This document shows, piece after piece, positions 1-9,041 of a DNA stretch of 64,000 bases. The DNA is taken from NCBI RefSeq assembly GCF_030812215.1, contig NZ_JAUSSG010000017.1, positions 1 through 64,000 of the forward strand, given 5' to 3'. Source of the DNA: Variovorax boronicumulans (GTDB lineage: Bacteria > Pseudomonadota > Gammaproteobacteria > Burkholderiales > Burkholderiaceae_C). The position numbers and the translations under genes were made by a program. Under the pieces are notes generated by a model. That model was not told the origin of the DNA, did not search any database, and worked only from the letters and a program-made list of their open reading frames with translations. Every line of letters starts with the position of its first letter. Within the stretch, counting starts at the first letter, position 1.

Positions 1-32
1 GGGACGCAGACAGCAGGGTCGCCTTTTCTTTG

Positions 33-66
33 CTTACTTTCTTTTGGCGAAGCAAAAGAAAGTGAG
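33..66. repeat. Hairpin-forming intergenic repeat, possible terminator
   Basis: Arms of 14 bases (33-46 and 53-66) pair across a 6-base loop, with one G-U pair. A smaller G+C palindrome (gcccgccggggc) follows at about 70-81. It lies 60 bases past the stop of the efflux permease gene, so it could terminate that operon. From memory, near-identical hairpins recur in many Variovorax and related genomes, so it may be a dispersed repeat used as a terminator. Confidence 0.6.
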
Positions 67-126
67 TCGCCCGCCGGGGCGAGACCCGGCCTCGGAAAGA
101 AAACAAAGAGCAGAAGGAAAAACGGA

Positions 127-3100
127 TCAAGCCGCCTCCTCCTCGATCACGGCCCGACGCGAACTGCCTCCCCCAAGCCGATCAAACGCCAGATAAATAA
201 CAGGCGTAGTGAACAAGGTCAGCAGTTGGCTGACGATCAACCCGCCAAAGATTGCAAGCCCGAGTGGCCGCCGCAACTCAGCCCCCTCACCAAAACTCAA
301 CATCAACGGAACAGCGGCAAACAACGCAGCGAGCGTCGTCATCAAGATAGGCCTGAACCGCAACAGTGCAGCCTTGTGAATCGCCTCCCGAGCCGACAAC
401 CCTTCCGTCCGCTCCGCATCGATCGCAAAGTCGATCATCATGATCGCGTTCTTCTTGACGATGCCGATCAGCAGAATGATCCCGATGATCCCGATCACCC
501 CCAGGTCATTGCCAGTCAGCATCAGGGCCAGCAGCGCCCCGACCCCGGCAGAAGGCAGCGTCGACAAGATCGTCAGCGGATGCACATAGCTCTCGTACAG
601 CACCCCGAGCACGATGTACACGCAAACAACCGCTGCAAGAATCAGCCACAACTGGTTCGACAGCGACCGCTCGTAGGCTCCCGAAGCCCCGAGGAACGTC
701 ATCGTCACGCTCCCCGGCATCCCGATTTCCTTGGCCGCCGCCCGAATCGCATCGACCGACTGCCCAAGCGACACGCCAGGCGCCGTATCGAAGTTCAAGG
801 TGCTCGCCGGGTACTGCGCCACGTGCGTGATCTGCAGCGGCGCCTGCTGCTCCGAGATATCGGCAATCGCAGCCAGCGGCGTGGCCGTGCCCGAACCGGC
901 GATCAGGTTCAGCTGCCCCAGCGTCTGCGGCGTGTTCACCATGCCGGGCCGCGCTTCGAGAATCACGCGGTACTGGTTCGTCTCGGTGAAGATGGTCGAC
1001 ACGATGCGCTGGCCGAAGGCGCTGTAGAGCGCATCGTCCACCGTGCTCGCGGTGATCGACAAACGCGCCGCGGTGTCGCGGTTCACGTTCACGAACGCGG
1101 CCAGGCCCTGCGCGCCGGCATCGCTGCTCACGTTGCGCACCTTGTCCGAGTCCTGCAGCTTGGCCACCAGCTTCTTCATCCACTCGGTGATGAGCGCGCT
1201 GTTCACGCCTTCGAGCGACACGCGGTACTCGGTCGGGCCGGTCTCGGCGTCGATGGTCAGGTCCTGCGTGGGCTGCAGGTACAGCGTGACGCCGGCCACC
1301 TGCCGCACGCGCTCGCGCAACCGGTCCATCACCTCCTGCTGGCTGTCGTGGCTGCCCTTGAGGTTGATCAACATGCTGCCGGTGTGCAGCATGGTGTTGT
1401 TGGCGGCGTCCACGCCGACGAACGAGCTCAGGTTCTCCACGTCGGGGTCTTCGAGCACCGCACGCGCCGCCTGCAGCTGCAGCTGCGCCATGCGGTCGAA
1501 CGACACGTCCTGCGCCGCCTGGATGCGCGCCTGCAGCTGGCCGGTGTCCTGCGTCGGGAACAGGCCCTTGGGGATCGTGAGGTACAGCACCACGGTGAGC
1601 ACCATGGTGAGCAGCGCGACCAGCAACGTGAGCGGCTGGTGGTCGATCACCCAGTGCAGCGAGCGGTCGTAGCGCACCATCACGCCGTCGAAGAAACGCT
1701 GCGCGCGTGCGCCGAAGCCCGTGCCGCCCGGCTCCTTCTTGGGCTCGTGCTTGAGCCAGCGCGCCGACATCATCGGCACCAGCGTGAGCGACACCACGGC
1801 CGAGATCAGGATGGTGATCGCCAGCGTCACCGCGAACTCGCGGAACAGGCGCCCCACCACGTCGCCCATGAAGAGCAATGGAATCAGCACCGCGATGAGC
1901 GACACCGTGAGAGAGATGATGGTGAAGCCGATCTGCGTCGCGCCCTTGAAGGCGGCCTGCAGGGGCTTTTCGCCTTCCTCGATGTAGCGCGCGATGTTCT
2001 CGATCATCACGATCGCGTCGTCCACCACGAATCCGGTGGCGATGGTCAGCGCCATGAGGCTCAGGTTGTTGAGGCTGTAGCCCAAGAGGTACATCAAGCC
2101 CAGCGTGCCGATGAGCGAGATGGGCACCGCGATGCTCGCGATGACAGTCGCGCGCAGGCTGCCGAGGAACGCGAAGATCACCAGCACCACCAGCACCACG
2201 GCCAGCACCAGCTCCATCTCCACGTGCTGCACCGAGGCGCGGATGCCCGCGGTGCGGTCGCTCAGCACCTCGATCTTCAGGCCCGCCGGAAAGCCCGCCT
2301 GCAGCTCGGGCAGCTGCTTCTTGATGGCGTTGACGGTGGCGATCACGTTCGCGCCGGGCTGGCGCTGCACGTTCAGGATGATGGCGGGGGTGAGCTTGGG
2401 TTCGGCGCTTTCGCCGCCCTCGGCGGTCTTCGTGCCTGCCCAGGCGCCCAGTTGCGTGTTCTCGGCGCTGTTCACAACCTGCGCCACATCGACCATGCGG
2501 ATCGGCGCGCCGTTCTTGTAGCTGACGATGAGGTTCTTGTAGTCCTCGACCGTGAGCAACTGGTCGTTCGAGTTGATGGTGTAGGCGCGCTTGGGGCCGT
2601 CGAAGCTGCCCTTGGCGCCGTTCGAATTGGCCGCGCTGATGGCGGTGCGCAGCGTGTCCAGCCCGATGCCGTTGGCCGCGAGCGCCTGCGTGTTCGCCTG
2701 GATGCGCACCGCCGGGCGCTGCCCGCCGCTGAGCGACACCAGCCCCACGCCCGAGACCTGGCTGATCTTCTGCGCGAGCCGGGTGTTCACGAGGTTTTGC
2801 ACCTCGGTGAGCGGCAGCGTGTCCGACGTGATGGCCAGCGTGAGCACCGGCGCGTCGGCCGGGTTGACCTTGGCGTACACGGGCGGCGCGGGCAGGTCGG
2901 CCGGCAGCAGCGAGCCGCCGGCGTTGATGGCGGCCTGCACTTCCTGCTCGGCGACGTCGAGCGTCTGGCCGAGCGAGAACTGCAGCGTGACGATGGACAC
3001 GCCCGCCGCGCTGGTCGAACTCATGCGGTCCAGGCCCGACATCTGGCCGAACTGGCGCTCCAGCGGCGCGGTGACGGTGTTGCTCATCACCTCGGGGCTG

Positions 3101-3261
3101 GCCCCGGGGTAGAGCGTCTGCACCTGGATGGTCGGGTAGTCGACCTGCGGCAGCGCCGACAGCGGCAGGAAGCGGAACCCGACCATGCCGGCCAGCACGA
3201 TCGCGACCATCAGCAGCGAGGTCGCCACCGGTCGCAGGATGAAGGGGCGTGAGGGACTCAT
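127..3261 (-). CDS. mdtB: RND efflux permease, MdtB/MuxB type
   Basis: Inner-membrane proton-driven pump of the HAE1 RND family, 1044 residues, the usual length. The start is placed at the Met that opens the typical N-terminus (MSPSRPFILRPVATSL) with its first membrane helix at about residues 12-30; upstream codons would only add a poorly conserved Arg-rich leader. The proton-relay Asp pair in helix 4 (VVDDAIVMIEN) is at about residues 413-414. Two homologous halves, each with a large periplasmic loop, are visible. A short Gly/Glu-rich insertion sits near residues 275-288. The adaptor gene ends 37 bases upstream, so the two are one operon. In Mdt/Mux systems a second permease and an outer-membrane channel normally follow; here a hairpin follows and the window ends. 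Confidence 0.88.
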   Translation of the reverse strand: MSPSRPFILRPVATSLLMVAIVLAGMVGFRFLPLSALPQVDYPTIQVQTLYPGASPEVMSNTVTAPLERQFGQMSGLDRMSSTSAAGVSIVTLQFSLGQTLDVAEQEVQAAINAGGSLLPADLPAPPVYAKVNPADAPVLTLAITSDTLPLTEVQNLVNTRLAQKISQVSGVGLVSLSGGQRPAVRIQANTQALAANGIGLDTLRTAISAANSNGAKGSFDGPKRAYTINSNDQLLTVEDYKNLIVSYKNGAPIRMVDVAQVVNSAENTQLGAWAGTKTAEGGESAEPKLTPAIILNVQRQPGANVIATVNAIKKQLPELQAGFPAGLKIEVLSDRTAGIRASVQHVEMELVLAVVLVVLVIFAFLGSLRATVIASIAVPISLIGTLGLMYLLGYSLNNLSLMALTIATGFVVDDAIVMIENIARYIEEGEKPLQAAFKGATQIGFTIISLTVSLIAVLIPLLFMGDVVGRLFREFAVTLAITILISAVVSLTLVPMMSARWLKHEPKKEPGGTGFGARAQRFFDGVMVRYDRSLHWVIDHQPLTLLVALLTMVLTVVLYLTIPKGLFPTQDTGQLQARIQAAQDVSFDRMAQLQLQAARAVLEDPDVENLSSFVGVDAANNTMLHTGSMLINLKGSHDSQQEVMDRLRERVRQVAGVTLYLQPTQDLTIDAETGPTEYRVSLEGVNSALITEWMKKLVAKLQDSDKVRNVSSDAGAQGLAAFVNVNRDTAARLSITASTVDDALYSAFGQRIVSTIFTETNQYRVILEARPGMVNTPQTLGQLNLIAGSGTATPLAAIADISEQQAPLQITHVAQYPASTLNFDTAPGVSLGQSVDAIRAAAKEIGMPGSVTMTFLGASGAYERSLSNQLWLILAAVVCVYIVLGVLYESYVHPLTILSTLPSAGVGALLALMLTGNDLGVIGIIGIILLIGIVKKNAIMMIDFAIDAERTEGLSAREAIHKAALLRFRPILMTTLAALFAAVPLMLSFGEGAELRRPLGLAIFGGLIVSQLLTLFTTPVIYLAFDRLGGGSSRRAVIEEEAA

Positions 3262-3298
3262 CTGGAAGGCCTCCACACCTTGGGAGCGGCCCGGCGGC

Positions 3299-4936
3299 TC
3301 ATTGGCCCTGCCGGCCGTCACCCCGGTCACCGCGCTCCTGCATCCGCTGCCAGCGCTCCAGCGCCGCCGGGTCGCCCTTGTCGAGCGCTTCAAGGAAACG
3401 CTTGCGGCGTTCGAGCTGTTCGGGGTTGTCCTTCACCGCATCGAGCATGCGCTGGCGCTGCTCGGCGGTGGGGAGCTTGGCGTTCGCTGCGGCTGCGGGA
3501 GCCGGCGCCGCGGCGGCCGGTGGCGTTGCGGCTGCACCGGCTGCCGGCGCCGCGGCAGTTCCGGGTCCGGGCGCCGGCGCGGTCGCTGCGGCGGCAGGCG
3601 CCTGGCCTCCCGCCTTCGCGCCGTTGCCGCCGCCCTGGCGGCGCCGGTGGGTTCCCGCCGCAGCGCCCGAAGCCGGCGCAGCCGGCCGGTCGGCCTGGGT
3701 CTGCACGCGCGCGCCGTCCTTCAATCGGTCGCCGCCTTCCGTCACGACCTGCTCGCCGGCCTTCAGGCCCGACATGACCGCCACGTTGTCCACGCTCGAT
3801 TCGCCGCGCGTCACGGGGCGCTGCGAGACGGTGTTGTCTTCGTTGATCACGTACACGTAGTCGCCGTTGGGCCCGTGGCGCAGCGCCGTCACCGGCACCA
3901 CCACCGCGCTGCTCACGGTGCGCAAGAGGAGCCGCAGGTTGACGAACTGGTTCGGGAACAGCGCACCGTCGGCGTTCGAGAAGCGCGCCTTCGACTTGAC
4001 GGTGCCGGTCTGCGTGTCGACCAGGTTGTCCAGCGTGGAGAACATGCCCTTGGCGAGCTGGCGCGTGCGGGTGCGGTCGAAGGCGGTGGCCTCGAGTTGC
4101 GCGCCCTGCGCAAGGCGCTCCTGCACCTCGGGCACGCGGTCTTGCGGCACCGAGAACTCGACGTCGATGGGCGCGATCTGCGTGATGACCGCCACGCCGC
4201 CGGTGGTGCCGGTCGAGATGTAGTTGCCCGCGTCCACCGGCCGCAGGCCGATGCGCCCGCTCACCGGCGCGGTGATGCGGCTCCAGGTGAGGTTGAGCCT
4301 GGCCGTGCTTTCATTGGCGCGGTCGATGGCGACCGTGCCTTCGAGCTGCTTGACCAGCGCCGCCTGCGTGTCGACGTCCTGCCGGGCGATGGAATCCTGG
4401 CCGAGCAGCGTCTGGTAGCGCTGCAGCGTGACGCGCGCCGCGGCCAACTGGGCTTCGTCGCGCTGGCGCGCCCCCGTGGCCTGGGCCAGCGCGTTCTGGA
4501 ACGGCGCCGGATCGATGGTGGCGAGCACGTCGCCCTTCTTGACCATCTGACCTTCCTTGAAGAGCACCTCGGTGAGCACGCCCGACACCTGCGGCTGCAC
4601 CGTGACATTGGCCAGCGGAGTGACCGTGCCCAGCGCCTCGAGCTGCACCGGAATGTCGGCCTGCCGCGCGGTGGCGACGCCGACGGTGTTGGCAGCCGCG
4701 CCGCCGCCGCCCCGTCCGCCCGGCCCGCCGCCAGGACGACCACCCCCCGGACCGCCGGGGCCACCAGGCCCCGCCGCTGGCGCCTTCGAGCGCTGGATCA
4801 GATACCAGGCACCGCCTCCCAGAGCCACCAGCAGCGCCACGGTCAGCAACAACCCCAGCCAGCGCCGCCTGCGTGCCGGTGGGTGTGTCGGCGACACGAT
4901 GGGCGGCAGGGGCTCGGGGGGAGTTTTGGGGTCCAT
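3299..4936 (-). CDS. mdtA: RND efflux periplasmic adaptor, MdtA/MuxA type
   Basis: Membrane-fusion protein that links an RND pump to an outer-membrane channel. It has 545 residues, longer than the usual 400-430. A Pro-rich cytoplasmic tip is followed by one membrane helix at about 26-46, then a Gly-rich linker at 55-80. The lipoyl-like/hairpin/beta-barrel core follows (QADIPVQLEALGTVTPLANV onward) to about residue 400. The excess length is an Ala/Pro-rich stretch near 400-490 ending in a charged tail. This tail is low complexity and its role cannot be read from sequence. The gene lies first in the operon, directly before the permease. Confidence 0.87.
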   Translation of the reverse strand: MDPKTPPEPLPPIVSPTHPPARRRRWLGLLLTVALLVALGGGAWYLIQRSKAPAAGPGGPGGPGGGRPGGGPGGRGGGGAAANTVGVATARQADIPVQLEALGTVTPLANVTVQPQVSGVLTEVLFKEGQMVKKGDVLATIDPAPFQNALAQATGARQRDEAQLAAARVTLQRYQTLLGQDSIARQDVDTQAALVKQLEGTVAIDRANESTARLNLTWSRITAPVSGRIGLRPVDAGNYISTGTTGGVAVITQIAPIDVEFSVPQDRVPEVQERLAQGAQLEATAFDRTRTRQLAKGMFSTLDNLVDTQTGTVKSKARFSNADGALFPNQFVNLRLLLRTVSSAVVVPVTALRHGPNGDYVYVINEDNTVSQRPVTRGESSVDNVAVMSGLKAGEQVVTEGGDRLKDGARVQTQADRPAAPASGAAAGTHRRRQGGGNGAKAGGQAPAAAATAPAPGPGTAAAPAAGAAATPPAAAAPAPAAAANAKLPTAEQRQRMLDAVKDNPEQLERRKRFLEALDKGDPAALERWQRMQERGDRGDGRQGQ

Positions 4937-5173
4937 GGGATGCGTGGGGAGGTGCAGATATGCGGCCTAGAGTACAGCGCCGAATGGTAGTACCGCTGTT
5001 TGCTGCGCCGTAAAGCGGCGGTAAAGCTCATGCCGGGTCCTGCGGTTCACGCCGGCCGGACGCGGTTCGCGCCGTGTTCCTGCATTTCGTCGCATGGCGG
5101 TGGCCGGCAAGAGAGCGCGCCGGCACAGTTCGCCCATCGCTTCACCACCCACCGCTTTCACCGGAGAACCACC

Positions 5174-5695
5174 ATGCTGCTGCAGATCCTTCTTCACACA
5201 CCCAAGTGGGTGTTCGCCGTCTTCGTGCTGCTCGTCTGGCTCGGCAGCAAGCAACTGCTGTCCAACAGCGTGAGCCTCAGCCGCGTCACGCTGATGCCCG
5301 TCATCATGGGCGGCCTGTCGGTCTTCGGCGTGCTCTCGGCCTTCGGCGATTCGCTGGGTGCCCTGCTCGGCTGGGCAGCGGCCGCGGCGGTGCTGATCGC
5401 GCTGGTGCTGCAGCGCCCGCTGCCCGCCACCACCCGCTACGACGCGGCGAACCGCCAGTTCCATGTGGCCGGCAGCGCCGTGCCGCTCGCGCTCATGATG
5501 GGCATCTTCTTCACCAAATATGTCGTGGGCGTGGCGCTGGCCATGCACCCCGAGCTGCGCCAGCAGGCCAGCTTCGCCATCGGCCTTCCCGTGCTGTACG
5601 GCGCTTTCAGCGGCATCTTCGCGGCCCGCGCAGTGCGCCTGTGGAGGCTGGCCATCGCCACCGACGCTGTCGCCACCGGCGCCCGCGCGGCCTAA
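5174..5695 (+). CDS. Conserved inner-membrane protein (DUF6622-like)
   Basis: A 173-residue hydrophobic protein with about four or five membrane segments (near residues 10-28, 38-55, 60-80, 100-120 and 130-150). The start is the ATG after a GGAGA ribosome-binding site; an earlier in-frame start would add a charged, non-membrane leader. I recognise the family only as an uncharacterised membrane protein common in Burkholderiales. It is followed 46 bases later by the sterol desaturase-like gene and may head the same operon as the LytS/LytTR pair. No catalytic motif is visible. Confidence 0.7.
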   Translation: MLLQILLHTPKWVFAVFVLLVWLGSKQLLSNSVSLSRVTLMPVIMGGLSVFGVLSAFGDSLGALLGWAAAAAVLIALVLQRPLPATTRYDAANRQFHVAGSAVPLALMMGIFFTKYVVGVALAMHPELRQQASFAIGLPVLYGAFSGIFAARAVRLWRLAIATDAVATGARAA

Positions 5696-5741
5696 GATCC
5701 GAGCCCCAGCCCCCACGCGTCCAGCCCAGCCAGGAACCGCC

Positions 5742-6710
5742 ATGACCGTGCTCTTTCTGCTCCTCAAGATCTCCGTCACGGTGGTGCTGGCCGCCTCGAT
5801 CCTGGAAGCGCTCGTGCTCTCCTGGCGCAACGGCCGGGCGAGCTACGACTGGAAGGCGGCCGGCGTCTCGGTGTTCGACTTTCTCGTGCGCGAATACCCG
5901 CTGCGCTGGCTGCTGCCGGTGGCCTTCTGGACCGGCGCGATGGACTGGTTCTGGAACCACCGCCTCTTCACCTTGCCGATGGACCACTGGAGCGGCTGGG
6001 TCGCCTGCTTCATCGGCCAGGAGTTCTGCTACTACTGGTACCACCGCGCGGCCCACCGGGTGCGCTGGTTCTGGTGCACCCATGCCATCCACCATTCGCC
6101 GAACCAGCTGAACCTGTCGGCCGCCTACCGCTTCGGCTGGACCGGCAAGCTCACCGGCACGCTGCTGTTCTTCATGCTGGCGCCGCTCCTGGGCATGCCG
6201 CCCAAGGTGATCCTGCTGATGCTCACGCTGAACCTGCTCTACCAGTTCTGGATTCATGCGACGTGGATTCCGCGCCTCGGGCCGCTCGAATGGGTGCTCA
6301 ACACGCCCTCGGCGCACCGCGTGCACCACGCCTCGAACCTCGAATACCTGGACGGCAACTACGGCGGCGTGCTGATCGTGTTCGACCGCCTCTTCGGCAC
6401 CTACATTCCCGAGCGCGCCGACCTGCCCTGCCGCTACGGGCTGGTGAACCCGATCACCTCGCACAACATCCTGGAGATCGAGTTCACCCACTGGCGCGCA
6501 CTCTTGCGCGACCTGCGTTCGGCGCGCTCGGTGCGTGCGTTCGTGGGGTATCTCGTCATGCCCCCGGGCTGGCGGCCCGATGGTCCGGGCGACACCACCG
6601 AGGAACTGCGGCAGCGCGCAGCCCTGCAACCGGCAACGCCTACGCAGCCGCAACAGCAGCAGCCGGCCACGCCCGATTTCATTCCTGTCCAATTCAAGGA
6701 GTTGTCATGA
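5742..6710 (+). CDS. Fatty acid hydroxylase / sterol desaturase family protein
   Basis: Di-iron membrane oxygenase family, 322 residues. Three His clusters that would bind iron are present: HRAAH near residue 101, HAIHH near 115 and HRVHH near 193, the last within the typical block around SAHRVHHASN. Several hydrophobic segments flank them. The start is the ATG after AGGAAC. The C-terminus is Gln/Pro-rich. The substrate cannot be told; members act on sterols, carotenoids, alkylglycerols or fatty acids. Its stop overlaps the next start (ATGA), so it is translationally coupled to the 2TM gene and the sensor kinase operon. Confidence 0.85.
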   Translation: MTVLFLLLKISVTVVLAASILEALVLSWRNGRASYDWKAAGVSVFDFLVREYPLRWLLPVAFWTGAMDWFWNHRLFTLPMDHWSGWVACFIGQEFCYYWYHRAAHRVRWFWCTHAIHHSPNQLNLSAAYRFGWTGKLTGTLLFFMLAPLLGMPPKVILLMLTLNLLYQFWIHATWIPRLGPLEWVLNTPSAHRVHHASNLEYLDGNYGGVLIVFDRLFGTYIPERADLPCRYGLVNPITSHNILEIEFTHWRALLRDLRSARSVRAFVGYLVMPPGWRPDGPGDTTEELRQRAALQPATPTQPQQQQPATPDFIPVQFKELS

Positions 6711-7003
6711 ACCCCGCACACCCGAACCCCTCGCAGCCCGACCTCGAGAAGATCGCCCGCCGCCGCGCCGGCGCCAAGATGGGCTGGTACATCCACGCTT
6801 TCGTCTATGTGCTCGTCAACCTCGGGCTGGTCGGGCTCTCGGCCGCCAAGGGGCACACCTGGGCGATGTATCCGCTGATGGGCTGGGGCCTGGGCCTGCT
6901 CATCCACGGCGCGGTGATCTGGTTCATCGCGCCCGGCGGCAGCTTCTACGACCGGCTGGTGGAACGCGAGCGCCGCGCGCTGGGCGACAGGGAGCGTGGG
7001 TGA
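6707..7003 (+). CDS. 2TM domain-containing membrane protein
   Basis: A 98-residue protein that matches the 2TM domain pattern: a basic amphipathic N-terminal segment (RRRAGAKMGWYIH), two membrane helices at about residues 26-46 and 53-75, then a charged tail (YDRLVERERR). Such proteins and domains often accompany LytS-type histidine kinases, as here. It overlaps the gene before it by ATGA and the kinase after it by GTGA, so all three are tightly coupled. A role in sensing is inferred from context only. Confidence 0.8.
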   Translation: MNPAHPNPSQPDLEKIARRRAGAKMGWYIHAFVYVLVNLGLVGLSAAKGHTWAMYPLMGWGLGLLIHGAVIWFIAPGGSFYDRLVERERRALGDRERG

Positions 7004-8088
7004 CTCCTGACGCTCCTGAAGCGCTGCCGCGGTTTCGCGCGGAGAACTTCCGCAACATGCTGCGGCATGGCCTGATCACCGTCGTCTTCTGTTGTCTCAT
7101 CGGTTCGGCATTGGCCATCTCGGGCAACGGCAGTTGGGAATCCCAGATGGTGTATTCGCTCTCGATCGGAACGATCAGCTGGCTCGTCATCGACACCGGC
7201 CGGCTGATCCTGAGCGGCAACAAGGAGGTGCTGTGGCCGCACGGGCTCTGGGGCTACGGTCTGGTGGCGCTGGGCGTCACCGTCGGCTTTCTTGCCGGCA
7301 ATGCCATCGGCGACGCCTGGGTCGGTGTGCCGCCGATGGAATTCCGCAATCTCGCCACGCGCAAGATGACCTCGACCATCGTCATCACCCTGGTCGCCAC
7401 CATCGGCATGTGCTACTTCTTCTTCAGCCTCGGCAAGAGCAAGCACATGCAGAGCCAGATCGAACTGGCGCAGCGCAACGCTACCGAGGCGCGGCTCAAG
7501 CTGCTGGAGACGCAGCTCGAGCCGCACATGCTGTTCAACACGCTCGCGAACCTGCGCGTGCTGATCACCGCCGACCCGCCGCGCGCGGTGGCGATGCTCG
7601 ACCGTCTCAACAGCTACCTGCGCATGACGCTGAGCGGCTCGCGCACGCTGGCGCATCCGCTCTCGGCCGAGTTCGACCGGCTGGGCGACTACCTCGAGCT
7701 GATGTCCGTGCGCATGGGCGAGCGCCTCTGCTACACGCTCGACCTGCCCGACGACCTGCGCGACATTCCGGTGCCGCCGCTGCTGCTGCAGCCGCTGGTG
7801 GAGAACAGCATCCGCCACGGGCTGGAGCCCAAGGTCGAGGGCGGCGAGATCCACGTGCGCGCGCGCAGGAACGCGGACCGGCTGGTCATCGAAGTGAGCG
7901 ACACCGGCGTCGGGCTCGATGCGGCGCCGCCTTCGGAAGAAGGCGGCAGCGGCTTCGGGCTCGAGCAGGTGCGCGAGCGCCTGGCCACCGTGTTCGGCGC
8001 GCAAAGCGAGATGCGCCTTGCGGCCGCGCCGACCGGCGGAACCTGCGCCACGCTGAGCTTTCCGCTTCCCGCGGCGGCTGCCTCATGA
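7000..8088 (+). CDS. LytS-type sensor histidine kinase
   Basis: Membrane sensor kinase of 362 residues. The GTG start overlaps the upstream stop and follows a GGAG site; an internal ATG at 7057 is an alternative. Four or so hydrophobic segments fill residues 20-145. The His_kinase domain has the phospho-acceptor in the block LEPHMLFNTL, at His176. The HATPase domain shows the N box (PLVENSIRHG, near 266), the G1 box (DTGVGL) and the G2 box (GSGFGLEQV). It is followed by its LytTR partner with an ATGA overlap. The signal is unknown. Confidence 0.9.
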   Translation: MTPDAPEALPRFRAENFRNMLRHGLITVVFCCLIGSALAISGNGSWESQMVYSLSIGTISWLVIDTGRLILSGNKEVLWPHGLWGYGLVALGVTVGFLAGNAIGDAWVGVPPMEFRNLATRKMTSTIVITLVATIGMCYFFFSLGKSKHMQSQIELAQRNATEARLKLLETQLEPHMLFNTLANLRVLITADPPRAVAMLDRLNSYLRMTLSGSRTLAHPLSAEFDRLGDYLELMSVRMGERLCYTLDLPDDLRDIPVPPLLLQPLVENSIRHGLEPKVEGGEIHVRARRNADRLVIEVSDTGVGLDAAPPSEEGGSGFGLEQVRERLATVFGAQSEMRLAAAPTGGTCATLSFPLPAAAAS

Positions 8089-8960
8089 ATGCGACGACAA
8101 CCACCACGATGAACCCCACCGCACTGATCGCCGAAGACGAGCCCCTTCTGGCGCAAGCCCTCAAGGCCGAACTGGCCGCGGCATGGCCCGGCTTGCAGAT
8201 CGTCGCCACCGCCGGCGATGGCCGCAGCGCGGTGCGCGAGGCGCTGCGCCTCTTGCCGCAGGTGCTGTTCTTCGACATCCGCATGCCCGGCCTCGACGGC
8301 CTGGGCGCCGCGGCCGAACTGGCCGACATCTGGCCCACCGACGAGGCGCCGATGCCGCAACTGGTGTTCGTCACCGCCTACGACGAATACGCCGCGCGCG
8401 CCTTCGAGGCGGAGGCCATCGACTACGTGCTCAAGCCCGTGCAGCCCGCGCGGCTGCAAAAAACCGTGGCGCGGCTGCAGCAGGCGCTGGCGGCGCAGCA
8501 GCAACAGCCTTCGCCTTCAGCCTCCCCTGCCGTGGCCGACGAAGCGCTGGAACGAACCCTTGCGCAATGGCGCCAGGTGCTCACCGCGGCCAGTTCCGGC
8601 TCGGCCCCGCCCGCCGCGGCACCCTCGGCACCGCTGCGGATGATTGCCGCCAGCGACGCCGGCGGCAGCACGGTGCGCATGGTGCCCGTCGACGAAGTGC
8701 TGTATTTCGAGGCCGCCGACAAATACCTTCGCGTGCTCACCGCCACGCACGAGTACCTGATCCGCACGCCGCTCAAGCAGTTGCTGACCCAGCTCGACGC
8801 CGACACCTTCTGGCAGGTACACCGCGCGGTGGTGGTGCGCAGCGCGGCCATCGAATCGGTGCACCGCGACGAAGCCGGCAAGCTGCATCTCACGCTGCGG
8901 GGGCGGGCCGAGAAGATTCCGGTCAGCCGGCTCTACGCGCACCTGTTTCGCGCCATGTGA
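8085..8960 (+). CDS. LytTR-family response regulator
   Basis: DNA-binding response regulator of 291 residues. The receiver domain spans about 13-125 with acidic residues EDEP near the start, phospho-acceptor Asp64 (FFDIRMPG) and the conserved Lys in YVLKPV. A Gln/Ala/Pro-rich linker leads to a LytTR domain at about 185-290 (VDEVLYFEAADKYLRV, then HRAVVVR). The chosen ATG overlaps the kinase stop; a second ATG lies 24 bases in. It presumably regulates its own operon or the lipid-modifying gene, but no binding repeat was identified. A strong terminator follows. Confidence 0.9.
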   Translation: MNATTTTTMNPTALIAEDEPLLAQALKAELAAAWPGLQIVATAGDGRSAVREALRLLPQVLFFDIRMPGLDGLGAAAELADIWPTDEAPMPQLVFVTAYDEYAARAFEAEAIDYVLKPVQPARLQKTVARLQQALAAQQQQPSPSASPAVADEALERTLAQWRQVLTAASSGSAPPAAAPSAPLRMIAASDAGGSTVRMVPVDEVLYFEAADKYLRVLTATHEYLIRTPLKQLLTQLDADTFWQVHRAVVVRSAAIESVHRDEAGKLHLTLRGRAEKIPVSRLYAHLFRAM

Positions 8961-8982
8961 AATTGCGCGGCGAGCGCCCAGC

Positions 8983-9015
8983 AAAAAGCCGGCCCTTTCG
9001 GGGGCCGGCTTTTTT
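8983..9015. terminator. Bidirectional intrinsic terminator
   Basis: Arms gccggccc/gggccggc flanked by A5 on the left and T6 on the right form a stable stem with a short loop. It separates the LytTR gene from the convergent Pro/Tyr-rich protein gene and can serve both strands. Confidence 0.9.
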
Positions 9016-9041
9016 CATTCAGTCACGAATGATGTGGCTGT

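Noticed and set aside
226..3252. 1008-codon open frame antisense to the efflux permease
   Set aside because: High G+C makes long antisense frames common; its product is His/Arg/Gln-rich and matches nothing, whereas the opposite strand encodes a complete RND permease.
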